Assembly (NCBI GenBank): GCA_027310725.1
Contig: DAIDAG010000040.1
Coordinates: 28,381-92,380 of the forward strand
DNA: 64,000 nucleotides
Direction of reading: 5' to 3'
DNA from: Sideroxydans sp.
Lineage (GTDB): Bacteria > Pseudomonadota > Gammaproteobacteria > Burkholderiales > Gallionellaceae
How positions within the stretch are numbered: position 1 is the stretch's first letter; each line of letters starts with the position of its first letter. The notes beneath the pieces were generated by a model. The model was not told the DNA's origin and did not search any database. It worked only from the letters and a program-made list of their open reading frames with translations. Below, piece after piece: positions 35,346 through 43,506 of this stretch. A program made the translations under genes and the position numbers.

Positions 35346-36779
35346 CTATCGCCATCGCTCGCGCAACAGGTCGCGCAGGCGTTTCGGGGCGGGGGTGAGC
35401 GGGGTACGGCTGCGCGTCCAGGCGCCCTGATCGGTGGGAGACAAGGCACGGCCGCGACTGATGAACCACGATGTCAGGCGATAGAGCCCGAGCCGGCTGT
35501 AGACGAGCGACCAGCTTTTCCATATCGCGCTGGTGAACGACTTGCGGCCGGCACCGCTGCCGCGCAAAGAGGCGTCCGCGCTGCCGGGCCGTGCCTGTGC
35601 TTCGTTGCGCAGACGGATCAGGATGTCGGTGATGGGAATCTTCACCGGACAGACTTCGACACAGGCTCCGCACAGCGTGGAGGCGAAGGCCAGCGGATAG
35701 GTTGCGTCGAGACCCAGCATATGCGGCGAGACGATGGCGCCGATGGGGCCGGGATACGTCGTGCCGTAGGCATGGCCGCCGATCCGCGCATACACCGGGC
35801 AGTGGTTCATGCAGGCGCCGCAACGGATGCATTGCAGCGTGGCGCGCAATTGCTCGTCGGCGTAAGCCTGGCTGCGGCCGTTGTCGACGAGGATCAGGTG
35901 CACTTCTTCGGGGCCATCTTTTTCGCCCGCCTGGCGCGGATGGCTGATCATGTTGAAGTAGGTCGTGATCGGCTGGCCGGTCGCCGAGCGGGTCAGCAGG
36001 CTATAGAGCGGCGGTACGTGTTCGAGTTTTTCGACGATCTTCTCGATGCCGGTGACGGCGATGTGCACCTTGGGAACGGTGGTGCACATGCGGCCGTTGC
36101 CCTCGTTCTCGACGAGACAGATCGTGCCGGTCTCGGCCACCGCGAAATTGACGCCCGAAAGGCCGATGTCGGCCTCCGCGAACTTGCGGCGCAGCACCTG
36201 GCGACCGATCCTGATCAGCGCGTCGACGTCTTCGGTGTAGTCGACGCCGGCGATCTTCTCGGCGAACAGCGCGGCGATCTCCTGCTTGGTCTTGTGGATG
36301 GCCGGCATGATGATGTGGGAAGGTTTCTCGCCGGCCAGCTCGACGATATATTCGCCCATGTCGGTCTCGAACGCGTCTATGCCGGCATCCGCCATCGCGT
36401 GGCTGAAACCGATCTCCTCGCTGACCATGGATTTGCCTTTGGCGATGCTGCGTGCATTGTGCCTGCGGGCGATGCCGAGCGCGATGCCATTGGCCTCGTC
36501 TGCCGTTTCCGCCCAGTGCACCTGAATGCCGTTGGCGGTGAGATTCTTCTCAAGCTGTTCCAGCAGTTGTGGCAACCTGGCGAGGCTGTATCGGCGGATC
36601 GCGGCGCCGAGTTCGCGCAGGCCGGCCAGTTCATCCTGGTCGGGGAACTGGACGCGCCGCTTCTCCTGCAGAAAGTCCATCGCGCCGCGGAAGTTCTTGC
36701 GCTGGGCGGGGTCGTGCACGGCAGCGCTGCTGCGCTCCTTGAAGTCGTCGTCCGGGTGGAAGTGGATGACTTGGCTCAC
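35346..36779 (-). CDS. lutB: L-lactate oxidation iron-sulfur protein LutB
   Basis: LutB (477 aa) is the LUD-domain/ferredoxin subunit of the LutABC L-lactate dehydrogenase complex. It has an N-terminal LUD domain (KGKSMVSEEIGF, AETGTICLVENEGNGR) and two 4Fe-4S motifs (CIRCGACMNHCPVY, CGACVEVCPVKI). The GTG at 36779 overlaps the lutC stop (GTGA) after a G-rich ribosome site. Gene order here is A-C-B instead of the more usual A-B-C. The C-terminal 100 residues are basic and less conserved. Confidence 0.92.
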   Translation of the reverse strand: MSQVIHFHPDDDFKERSSAAVHDPAQRKNFRGAMDFLQEKRRVQFPDQDELAGLRELGAAIRRYSLARLPQLLEQLEKNLTANGIQVHWAETADEANGIALGIARRHNARSIAKGKSMVSEEIGFSHAMADAGIDAFETDMGEYIVELAGEKPSHIIMPAIHKTKQEIAALFAEKIAGVDYTEDVDALIRIGRQVLRRKFAEADIGLSGVNFAVAETGTICLVENEGNGRMCTTVPKVHIAVTGIEKIVEKLEHVPPLYSLLTRSATGQPITTYFNMISHPRQAGEKDGPEEVHLILVDNGRSQAYADEQLRATLQCIRCGACMNHCPVYARIGGHAYGTTYPGPIGAIVSPHMLGLDATYPLAFASTLCGACVEVCPVKIPITDILIRLRNEAQARPGSADASLRGSGAGRKSFTSAIWKSWSLVYSRLGLYRLTSWFISRGRALSPTDQGAWTRSRTPLTPAPKRLRDLLRERWR

Positions 36780-37447
36780 GCGACGCCCCCTTCCGGATGG
36801 CACAGCAAGACGACCAGTTCACGGGGGCCGTGTGCGCCGTAGGCCAGCGTCTGCTGGATATCGGCCGTTTTGGAAGGGCCCGATATCAGCAGTGCGTTGG
36901 TCGGCATCGAGCCCTGCCAGCCTTCGGCGTTCATCGCCGAATGGAAATCGGCATGTATGTTCGTTGCATCGACCAGGACGAAATGCAGCGGCGGCACCAG
37001 CGACATCAGGCGCGGCTCGGCCGGGGTGGGCCACAGGATCAGCGTGCCGGTTTCCGCGATGGCGCTTCTGGCCGATGTCAGCGATGCATCGACAGCGTCG
37101 AACAACTGGTCGCGCCAGGTTTCGATGGGGTTTGCATAGCGTAGCAGTTGCAGGTTCTGCGGCTTGCGCGATTCAAGTTCCGCACCATGCGGCGTGTTCT
37201 CGCCGATGAGCAGGTTGCGCAGTCCCTTGCCGGCCGCGATCTGCAGCAACAGTTCCGGCCAGTCGCGGGTAGTGGTGACGTGCACTTCGGTGTGGACGGC
37301 CTCAAGGGCGGTGCACATGCGCGCGATACGCCGTGATATGTCTTCGTTGCGGCGGTGGGTGGCGTACCAGCTGCCGACATCCGGCAATGACGTAGCCACT
37401 GCGCTTGCGCCGCGCAGACGGCCGAGTATCTTGTCGCGCGCGCTCAT
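36776..37447 (-). CDS. lutC: L-lactate utilisation protein LutC
   Basis: LutC (223 aa) is a LUD-domain subunit needed for LutABC-dependent L-lactate oxidation. It starts MSARDKILGRLRGA and has the family's ETGTLILWPTPAEPRLMSLVPPLHFVLVD and SGPSKTADIQQTLAYGAHGPRELVVLL. Both ends overlap neighbours by 3-4 nt, indicating coupled translation of lutA-lutC-lutB. Confidence 0.92.
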   Translation of the reverse strand: MSARDKILGRLRGASAVATSLPDVGSWYATHRRNEDISRRIARMCTALEAVHTEVHVTTTRDWPELLLQIAAGKGLRNLLIGENTPHGAELESRKPQNLQLLRYANPIETWRDQLFDAVDASLTSARSAIAETGTLILWPTPAEPRLMSLVPPLHFVLVDATNIHADFHSAMNAEGWQGSMPTNALLISGPSKTADIQQTLAYGAHGPRELVVLLCHPEGGVA

Positions 37448-38247
37448 GATTGGCCTTTCGATGTGCGGTGCCAGAGGAAACTGGCGATGTGCTCTCCCGG
37501 TAATGAAGCCGTATCGCGCCCGGCGATCTCATCCAGCTTCGCGGCACGCCCGAGGATATTGAACAGGCAGCCGCAGTCGGCGCTGACCACACGCTCGGCG
37601 CCGGTCGCGCGCAGGCTGTCGACCTTGTCGCTGACGATCGCTTCGGAGATCTCGGGGTAGCGGATGGCGAAGGTTCCGCCGAATCCGCAGCACTCTTCCG
37701 CGCGCGCCTGCTGTACCACGTTCAGGTTCGCCAGGCTGCCGAGCAGCGCAGCACTCGTTTCGTGCGACCCCATTTCGCGACGGGCATGGCAGGAAGTATG
37801 CAATGCAACCGTGCAGGGCGTTCCCAGATCCTGCTGCCGGAAATCGACCACATGCACGAGGAATTCGGTCAGCTCGAAAATACGCTCCGCGAGTTCCCGT
37901 GCCTTGGCCAGCAAGACCGGATCGTCTGCAAACAGTTTCGGGTAATGGTGGCGCATCATCGCAGCGCAGGATCCGGAAGGTACGACCACCGGCCAAGGCT
38001 GGGGAAACAAATCGAGTTGCTGGCGGGCCACGGCGCGGGCTTCATCCGGATAACCGCTGTTATAGGCGGGCTGGCCGCAGCATGTCTGTTGTTCGGGGAA
38101 ATGGACTTTAATGCCTTCGCGCTCCAGCAGATTGACCGTGTCGAGTCCCGCTTCCGGGGCAAACTGATCGACGAGGCAAGTGGCGAAAAGATAAACATCG
38201 GCAGGTTTGGGCGGGTACAGCCGCTCTCCTGATGTATCTGTTGCCAT
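37444..38247 (-). CDS. lutA: L-lactate utilisation protein LutA
   Basis: LutA (267 aa) is the CCG-domain subunit of the L-lactate oxidation complex. It shows both Cys-rich CCG motifs: TCCGQPAYNSGY with the upstream FATCLVDQF, and EECCGFGGTFAIRYPEIS with the upstream HTSCHARRE. The ATG at 38247 follows GGGGAGAG. It is the first gene of the operon, driven by a promoter at about 38305-38334 and repressed through the LldR site at 38283. Confidence 0.92.
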   Translation of the reverse strand: MATDTSGERLYPPKPADVYLFATCLVDQFAPEAGLDTVNLLEREGIKVHFPEQQTCCGQPAYNSGYPDEARAVARQQLDLFPQPWPVVVPSGSCAAMMRHHYPKLFADDPVLLAKARELAERIFELTEFLVHVVDFRQQDLGTPCTVALHTSCHARREMGSHETSAALLGSLANLNVVQQARAEECCGFGGTFAIRYPEISEAIVSDKVDSLRATGAERVVSADCGCLFNILGRAAKLDEIAGRDTASLPGEHIASFLWHRTSKGQS

Positions 38248-38282
38248 GATAATCTCTCCCCGTCCTGTCGTTATTGGTAAAG

Positions 38283-38334
38283 TGGTCTTACCATTGATGA
38301 GAAGACTATAATGTGATAAATATAATCTTGTCAA
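38283..38334 (-). promoter_or_regulatory. lutA promoter with LldR operator O1
   Basis: On the minus strand TTGACA (38329-38334) and TATAGT (38305-38310) are 18 bp apart. Just downstream lies TGGTCTTACCA (38283-38293), matching the TGGT-N3-ACCA motif of LldR/PdhR-type GntR regulators. The operator covers the start region, consistent with repression relieved by lactate. Confidence 0.78.
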
Positions 38335-38344
38335 CGATTTATTG

Positions 38345-38389
38345 TTGACTAATTTTTGTGCTGGAAATAATATTTAAGTGGTCTTACCA
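38345..38389 (+). promoter_or_regulatory. lldR promoter with operator O2
   Basis: TTGACT (38345-38350), a 17-bp spacer and TAATAT (38368-38373) form the promoter. The identical operator TGGTCTTACCA (38379-38389) follows at the expected start site. The two operators are 96 bp centre to centre, which would allow LldR-mediated looping across the divergent promoters as well as autorepression. Confidence 0.78.
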
Positions 38390-38401
38390 AGGAAGAAGCC
38401 G

Positions 38402-39187
38402 ATGATACAAAGCCGTCCTGCTGTTGTCCGTATTTCCGATACCGTCGCAGGGGAACTCGAGAAACGCATACTTGAAGGTTCGCTGAAGGCCGGAGATCGG
38501 CTGCCCTCTGAGCGCGATTTCGCCGTTGAACTGGGTGTGTCGCGCCCGACGTTGCGCGAAGCGATCCAGAAGCTGACGTCGAAGGGGTTGCTTGCCTCGC
38601 GCCACGGCGGCGGGACGTTCGTCACCAACCGTCTGGAAGCGCACTTCGTCGACCCATGGCAGGAGATGCTGAGCGGGCACCCGATGCTGCACAGCGACTT
38701 GCTCGAATTCCGCCAGATGCTCGAAAGCCAGGCAGCCTATCTTGCGGCGGAACGCGCCACCAATGTCGATATCGAACGCCTGGATGCACTGTATGCCACG
38801 CTGGATTCCGTTTATGGAAGCAAGGACATGAATGCTTGCATCGATGCGGACGTGGCCTTCCATCAGGCGATCGCGGAAGCGGCGCATAACGTCCTGATTG
38901 GTCACATGACTGCCAGCCTGATGCGACTCATCCACGGCCATGTCTCGAACAGTCTAGAGCACCTGCATGCGCGGCCGCAGCGATGGGATCAGTTGCGTTC
39001 ACAGCACTACACGATCTGGCAAGCCATCCGGGAACATCAGCCCGATGTCGCCGCCCGCGCTTCGCGCGACCACATCGAATTCGTGCGCCAGAGCATGATG
39101 AACGCAAACAAGGAAGTGGAGAACCGCTTGAGTGCCTTGAGACGGCAGCCGTCAGGGCCGCTGGAGCGCGCAGATACAGGCGCCTGA
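38402..39187 (+). CDS. lldR: GntR-family lactate regulator LldR
   Basis: This 261-aa FadR-subfamily GntR regulator has an N-terminal winged helix (GDRLPSERDFAVELGVSRPTLREAIQKLTSKGLLASRHGGGTFV) and a C-terminal FCD ligand domain (residues about 90-235, with the metal-binding Asp/His pattern in DVAFHQAIAEAAHN). The ATG at 38402 follows AAGGAAG. Divergence from lutA and paired TGGT-N3-ACCA operators support lactate control. FCD regulators also include PdhR and GlcC, so the effector is inferred from context. Confidence 0.88.
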   Translation: MIQSRPAVVRISDTVAGELEKRILEGSLKAGDRLPSERDFAVELGVSRPTLREAIQKLTSKGLLASRHGGGTFVTNRLEAHFVDPWQEMLSGHPMLHSDLLEFRQMLESQAAYLAAERATNVDIERLDALYATLDSVYGSKDMNACIDADVAFHQAIAEAAHNVLIGHMTASLMRLIHGHVSNSLEHLHARPQRWDQLRSQHYTIWQAIREHQPDVAARASRDHIEFVRQSMMNANKEVENRLSALRRQPSGPLERADTGA

Positions 39188-39287
39188 ACGCGGTTTGGCG
39201 AGCCGGTGGAAATCCTGTCCTCGAACGACATCCGGTGTTGAGTAGCACTGGCCGCAAATAATCCCGATATTTGGATACCGCGTCGGT

Positions 39288-39479
39288 CTACTTCGTTTGC
39301 TGTTCTATCGCCTTCCTTTGTTCATCATCCTGTTTCTGCATCGCGGGGTCGACGGTCTTTGCCTTGTCGAGCACGTCGCGCTGGTCCTTGAACAGTTTGG
39401 GTGCGGGCTGGTTGTCGCTTTGGCCGCATGCGCCGAGCAGAAGGGATACGCACAGCAGAACAACGGTACGGAAGGTCAT
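39288..39479 (-). CDS. Small lipoprotein
   Basis: This 63-aa precursor has a lipobox LLGAC (Cys near residue 18), giving an acylated peptide of about 46 residues that is charged and helical (LFKDQRDVLDKAKTVDPAMQKQDDEQRKAIEQQ). The ATG at 39479 is supported by GAGGAG. Earlier in-frame ATGs lack this and would mask the lipobox. Similar small lipoproteins are common in betaproteobacteria; function unknown. Confidence 0.8.
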   Translation of the reverse strand: MTFRTVVLLCVSLLLGACGQSDNQPAPKLFKDQRDVLDKAKTVDPAMQKQDDEQRKAIEQQTK

Positions 39480-39558
39480 GGTGTACTCCTCGGTTGACGG
39501 TAGAGTGCTTGCTGGCAGTTGCCCGAATGCGGCACTGTGGGCCCTCATCATTCCAGCC

Positions 39559-40860
39559 TTATTCGTCGGGGATCGCAGGGCCGATGGGGCGGGCAAATAT
39601 CTCGTCGACGCGGTTCTTGTCCATGTCGACCACTTCGAAGCGCCAGCCGTTCCAGTCGAAGGTTTCGGCTTTTTTCGGGATGTGCCCGACGGCAGTGATG
39701 ACGAAACCGCCGACGGTGTGGTAGTTACCGAGGTCCTCTTCCGGGAGTGCGTTGAGGCCGAGTTTGTCTTTCATTTCGTCCAGCGGCAGCAAGCCATCCA
39801 GCAGCCATGAGCCATCCTCGCGTTGCACAGCGAGCGGCATCTCATCCACCGAGCTCGGCACGTCGCCGACCACGGACGAGAGCAGATCGCTCATGGTGAC
39901 CAGCCCTTCGGCCTGGCCGAACTCGTTGACGACGACCGCAATGTGGGTCTTTTGTGCGCGGAAGAAATCGAGCACCCCGATCAGCGACTGGGTGTTGGGA
40001 ATGTAATGGATGGCGTGCGTCGGCAGCTTGCCGAGATCGAGCGGCTCGTTTTCCAGCAGATGCTGCAGCAGTTCGCGGCTCTCGATGTAGCCGACCAACT
40101 GGGTGAGGCCTCCCTTGCACACGAGGAAGCGCGAGACACGCTGGGTCTTGATCTTCTCCAGATTGATCTGGCTTGGTGCCTGCAGGTCGAGATAGATGAT
40201 GTCGTTGGCGGGCGTCATCACGCTCGCCACCTTGCGGTCGTCGAGGCGGAACACGTTGCCGAGCAATTCGCCGGAGGTTTCATCCAGATCCCCGTCGCGC
40301 CGTCCGGCGGCGATCATGGCGCGTATCTCGTCGGAAGCGAGGTACTCCGCGCTTTCCTTGAACGGGAAGAGTGCGAGTATTTTTTCGCTAGCGACCGCCA
40401 GTGCCCAGATGAACGGACGGTTTAACCTGGCAAACAGCGCCATGAGGGGGGCAAGCGTCGAGGCGATGGTTTCCGGCCTGGCCAGTGCGATACGCTTGGG
40501 GATGATCTCGCCGACCACGATGGTGACAAAGGTGATACTGCCGACCACCAGCAGCAGCGACAGCGGATATTTCGCGAAGGCGAGCATGGCGATGTCGGTC
40601 TCGATAGCGGATTCGATGCGCGGCACCCACATCGATTCGCCGAAAACGCCGAGCAGGGTAGCCAATGCGGTGAGGCCGATCTGTGTCGCTGCCAGCAAGC
40701 GGGACGGCTGGTTGCGCAACTCGCAAGCGATCCTGGCTCCTTCGTTGCCGGTTTCGGCCATCTGCGTGAGGATGGGCATGCGGCTCGCGCCTATGCTCAT
40801 CTCCGACATGGCAAAGAAACCGCTGAGCAGGATCAGCAGCACGAGTATCCAGATTTCCAT
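39559..40860 (-). CDS. CorC/HlyC-type hemolysin-family membrane protein
   Basis: This 433-aa inner-membrane protein of the CNNM/CorC/TlyC family probably handles divalent-cation (Mg2+/Co2+) efflux. It has a DUF21 membrane domain (MEIWILVLLILLSGFFAMSEMSI to about residue 190), a CBS pair (about 205-325) and a C-terminal CorC_HlyC domain (DGLLPLDEMKDKLGLNALPEED). The ATG at 40860 follows AAGGAG. An upstream in-frame extension would run into lplT. It is 20 nt downstream of lplT. Confidence 0.9.
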   Translation of the reverse strand: MEIWILVLLILLSGFFAMSEMSIGASRMPILTQMAETGNEGARIACELRNQPSRLLAATQIGLTALATLLGVFGESMWVPRIESAIETDIAMLAFAKYPLSLLLVVGSITFVTIVVGEIIPKRIALARPETIASTLAPLMALFARLNRPFIWALAVASEKILALFPFKESAEYLASDEIRAMIAAGRRDGDLDETSGELLGNVFRLDDRKVASVMTPANDIIYLDLQAPSQINLEKIKTQRVSRFLVCKGGLTQLVGYIESRELLQHLLENEPLDLGKLPTHAIHYIPNTQSLIGVLDFFRAQKTHIAVVVNEFGQAEGLVTMSDLLSSVVGDVPSSVDEMPLAVQREDGSWLLDGLLPLDEMKDKLGLNALPEEDLGNYHTVGGFVITAVGHIPKKAETFDWNGWRFEVVDMDKNRVDEIFARPIGPAIPDE

Positions 40861-40880
40861 GTTGAACTCCTTGGTGGAGG

Positions 40881-42119
40881 CTAAGTAAGGCCGGTATCTT
40901 GGTCGTGGCCGTGCTTCTTGTAAAGCAGACTCATGATGCCGGCCATCAGCAGGCCGAACACGATGTTGATGGTATAAATCGAGAAATCGAGTTTCGCCAT
41001 CAGGGCGTAGATCCCCAGCATGAGGAAGATGCTGATGTTCTCGTTGAAGTTCTGCACGGCGATGGAACTGCCGGCTCCCATCAGCAAGTGCCCCCTGTGT
41101 TGCAGCAGGGCATTCATCGGTACCACGAAGAAACCGCCCATAGCGCCGATACCGATCAGCAGCAGGGTGGCGAGCAGCGGGCTGGTGACCGGTGTCATCA
41201 CCAGCACCAGCAGGCCCATGCCGATGCCGACCGGCAACACTTTCACGGCATGGTCGAGTTTGACCATGCGTGCCGCCAATATTGCGCCGATCGCGATGCC
41301 CACTGCAACCCAAGCGGTGAGTTTGGCGGCACTACTCATGTCGTAATGCAGCGCGACTGCCGCCCAGGTCAGCACGAGCAACCGCAAAGTCGCACCCGCA
41401 CCCCAGAACAAGGTCGTCACGGCAAGTGAGACCTGACCCAACGGGTCTTTCCACAATAATTTGAAACAGTGGGCAAACTCTTTGATCAGGAATACCGGGT
41501 TGCGCCTGAACGGTTTGTGGTCGATGGGAAGTGTCGGGATGTAGAGGTTGAATATTGCGGCAACAAGATACAGCCCGAGGACAATAGTGATTGCAAGTTC
41601 GGGCGCGGTATCGATACCCGTATCGATGAACGGCACATCCCACCAGTGCAGCATCGCGTCGGCAATAGAAGGGCTGATAAGGATGCCGCTCAATACCGCA
41701 CCGAGGATGATGGCAGCAACCGTGAGACCTTCCATCCAGCTGTTTGCCAGCACGAGTTTTTCCGGCGGCAGGTACTCGGTGAGGATGCCGTACTTTGCGG
41801 GCGAATAGGCCGCCGCGCCGAAACCGACAAGGCCGTAGGCGAAAAGGGGGTCGACGCCGAACAGCATGGCGAGGCAGCCTAGCATCTTGATCGCGTTGCT
41901 GATGAACATCACGCGCCCTTTGGGCAGCGAATCGGCGAATGCGCCGACAAAAGGCGCCAGCACGATGAACGAGATGATGAACGACTGTTGCAGTACAGGC
42001 GTGTGCCAGCCGGGGGCATTTTCCTGCTTGAGGAGGGCGATGGCGGCGAACAGGAGCGCATTGTCGGCAAGCGCTGAAAAGAACTGCGCCGCCAGGATGG
42101 TGTAGAAACCGCGGTTCAT
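40881..42119 (-). CDS. lplT: Lysophospholipid transporter LplT
   Basis: LplT (412 aa) is an MFS flippase that brings lysophospholipids across the inner membrane for re-acylation. The sequence has the family N-terminus MNRGFYTILAAQFFSALADNALLFAAI (in two parts here) and AAYSPAKYGILTEYLPPEKLVLANSWMEG. No Aas acyltransferase is adjacent. The first 14 codons are repeated twice more upstream by a tandem 113-bp duplication, and the stop of the preceding minigene overlaps this ATG. Confidence 0.92.
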   Translation of the reverse strand: MNRGFYTILAAQFFSALADNALLFAAIALLKQENAPGWHTPVLQQSFIISFIVLAPFVGAFADSLPKGRVMFISNAIKMLGCLAMLFGVDPLFAYGLVGFGAAAYSPAKYGILTEYLPPEKLVLANSWMEGLTVAAIILGAVLSGILISPSIADAMLHWWDVPFIDTGIDTAPELAITIVLGLYLVAAIFNLYIPTLPIDHKPFRRNPVFLIKEFAHCFKLLWKDPLGQVSLAVTTLFWGAGATLRLLVLTWAAVALHYDMSSAAKLTAWVAVGIAIGAILAARMVKLDHAVKVLPVGIGMGLLVLVMTPVTSPLLATLLLIGIGAMGGFFVVPMNALLQHRGHLLMGAGSSIAVQNFNENISIFLMLGIYALMAKLDFSIYTINIVFGLLMAGIMSLLYKKHGHDQDTGLT

Positions 42120-42232
42120 GTTCCAGTTCTTTCGGCGAAGGCTAATGCGCGCAGCGCGTTAAAGACGGTCTTTTTGTCTGGCCGGAACCAAAAGAACTGC
42201 GCCGCCAGGATGGTGTAGAAACCGCGGTTCAT
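42116..42232 (-). CDS. Possible 38-codon minigene from the lplT duplication (copy 2)
   Basis: The frame begins MNRGFYTILAAQFF exactly like LplT, then continues WFRPDKKTVFNALR and ends ERTGT. Its TGA overlaps the lplT ATG by 4 nt. It may be only a by-product of the duplication, but the overlap would couple its translation to lplT. Confidence 0.3.
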   Translation of the reverse strand: MNRGFYTILAAQFFWFRPDKKTVFNALRALAFAERTGT

Positions 42233-42345
42233 GTTCCAGTTCTTTCGGCGGAGGCTGATGCGCGCAGCGCGTTAAAGACTGCCTTGCAGTCTGGCTGGAA
42301 CCAAAAGAACTGTGCTGCCGGGATGGTGTAAAAGCCGCGATTCAC
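42229..42345 (-). CDS. Possible 38-codon minigene from the lplT duplication (copy 3)
   Basis: This is a diverged copy with a GTG start (VNRGFYTIPAAQFFWFQPD...) that stays open for 38 codons and ends with a TGA overlapping the ATG of the next minigene. Several differences are substitutions that change residues, so selection for the peptide is not evident. Confidence 0.25.
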   Translation of the reverse strand: MNRGFYTIPAAQFFWFQPDCKAVFNALRASASAERTGT

Positions 42346-42441
42346 TATGGAATTATCATTATGGGGGACGGTCTTTTATAACACGAAAATTTATGGCCTG
42401 CTATCATTCGCGGCAGTTTAACTGCTTCAGTCTTTAAATCC

Positions 42442-43506
42442 ATGCCCCGCCCGATACAAGCCCTTATCGATCTTTCAGCTCTTCAGAACAACCTGCGTGT
42501 GGCGCGGCGACTTGCTCCCAGCCGCGTCATGGCGGTCGTCAAGGCGAATGCCTACGGCCATGGCCTGCTGCGGGTGGCCGAGGCGCTGAACGAGGCAGAA
42601 GGCTTCGCGATGCTCGATGTGCGCGACGCCGTCGCCCTGCGCGAAGCGGGTTTTCGCCAGACCATCCTGCTGCTGGAAGGCTTCTTTACTGCGGACGAGC
42701 TGCCGCTGATTGCCGAATACGAATTGTCTACGGTCATCCACAGCATGCACCAACTCGACATGCTCGATGCCTGCCCGCGCCGCAACAGCTTGCAGGTGTG
42801 GTTCAAGATCAACACCGGCATGAACCGTCTGGGTTTTGTGCCGGAGCAGGTTCCGGCAGCCATGGAAAAGCTGAAATCGCATCCGGCAGTGCGCGATATC
42901 ACCTTGATGACGCATTTTTCCCATGCGGACGAGCCGGAAGGCGTGGCGGAGCAACTTGAACGTTTCAGGAGCCTGACCGCCTCCTACCGCGCGCCGCGAT
43001 CTCTCGCCAATTCCGCCGCGCTGCTGCGTTATCCGTCCACCCACAGCGAATGGGTGCGCCCCGGCATCATGCTCTACGGTGCCTCGCCGTTCGCCGATAC
43101 CAGTGCGCAGCAACTCGGCCTGAAGCCCGTGATGACGTTGAGCAGCGAGATCATCTCGGTGCGCGAACTGAAAGCAGGCGACCGCATCGGCTATGCCGGG
43201 CTGTTCCGCGCCGCTACGACGATGCGCATCGGCACGGTAGCCTGTGGCTATGCCGACGGCTATCCGCGTCACGCACCGACCGGCACGCCGATCCTGGTGA
43301 ACGGACAGCGCACCCGCACTTTGGGGCGCGTGTCGATGGACATGCTGGGTGTCGACCTGAGCGGGATAACCGATGCCGACGTCGGCAGCCGCGTCACCTT
43401 GTGGGGAGCCGGCTTGCCGGTGGAGGATGTCGCAAGTTCGGCCGGAACGGTCAGCTACGAGTTGATGTGCGCGCTGACGGCGCGGGTGCCGACCGTCGCA
43501 GGTTAA
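42442..43506 (+). CDS. alr: Alanine racemase
   Basis: Alr (354 aa) interconverts L- and D-alanine with PLP for peptidoglycan synthesis. The PLP lysine is Lys34 in VMAVVKANAYGHG, the second catalytic base lies in GDRIGYAGLFRA, and the C-terminal beta domain has the block LGRVSMDMLGVDL. The gene is convergent with the GGDEF-EAL gene, overlapping its 3' end by 4 nt. Its promoter must lie in the 322-nt gap that also holds the lplT repeat. Confidence 0.95.
   Translation: MPRPIQALIDLSALQNNLRVARRLAPSRVMAVVKANAYGHGLLRVAEALNEAEGFAMLDVRDAVALREAGFRQTILLLEGFFTADELPLIAEYELSTVIHSMHQLDMLDACPRRNSLQVWFKINTGMNRLGFVPEQVPAAMEKLKSHPAVRDITLMTHFSHADEPEGVAEQLERFRSLTASYRAPRSLANSAALLRYPSTHSEWVRPGIMLYGASPFADTSAQQLGLKPVMTLSSEIISVRELKAGDRIGYAGLFRAATTMRIGTVACGYADGYPRHAPTGTPILVNGQRTRTLGRVSMDMLGVDLSGITDADVGSRVTLWGAGLPVEDVASSAGTVSYELMCALTARVPTVAG

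Larger units (their letters stand above)
42077..42345. repeat. Tandem 113-bp repeat of the lplT start region (2.4 copies)
   Basis: AAAAGAACTGCGCCGCCAGG and the following bases recur at 42077, 42190 and 42303, exactly 113 bp apart. Copies 1 and 2 are nearly identical; copy 3 is more diverged. Each unit carries the first 14 codons of lplT plus about 70 bases of leader. AGTTCTTT and AAAGAACT bound the intervening 74-bp segments (42125-42198, 42238-42311) as 8-bp inverted ends. Confidence 0.93.
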
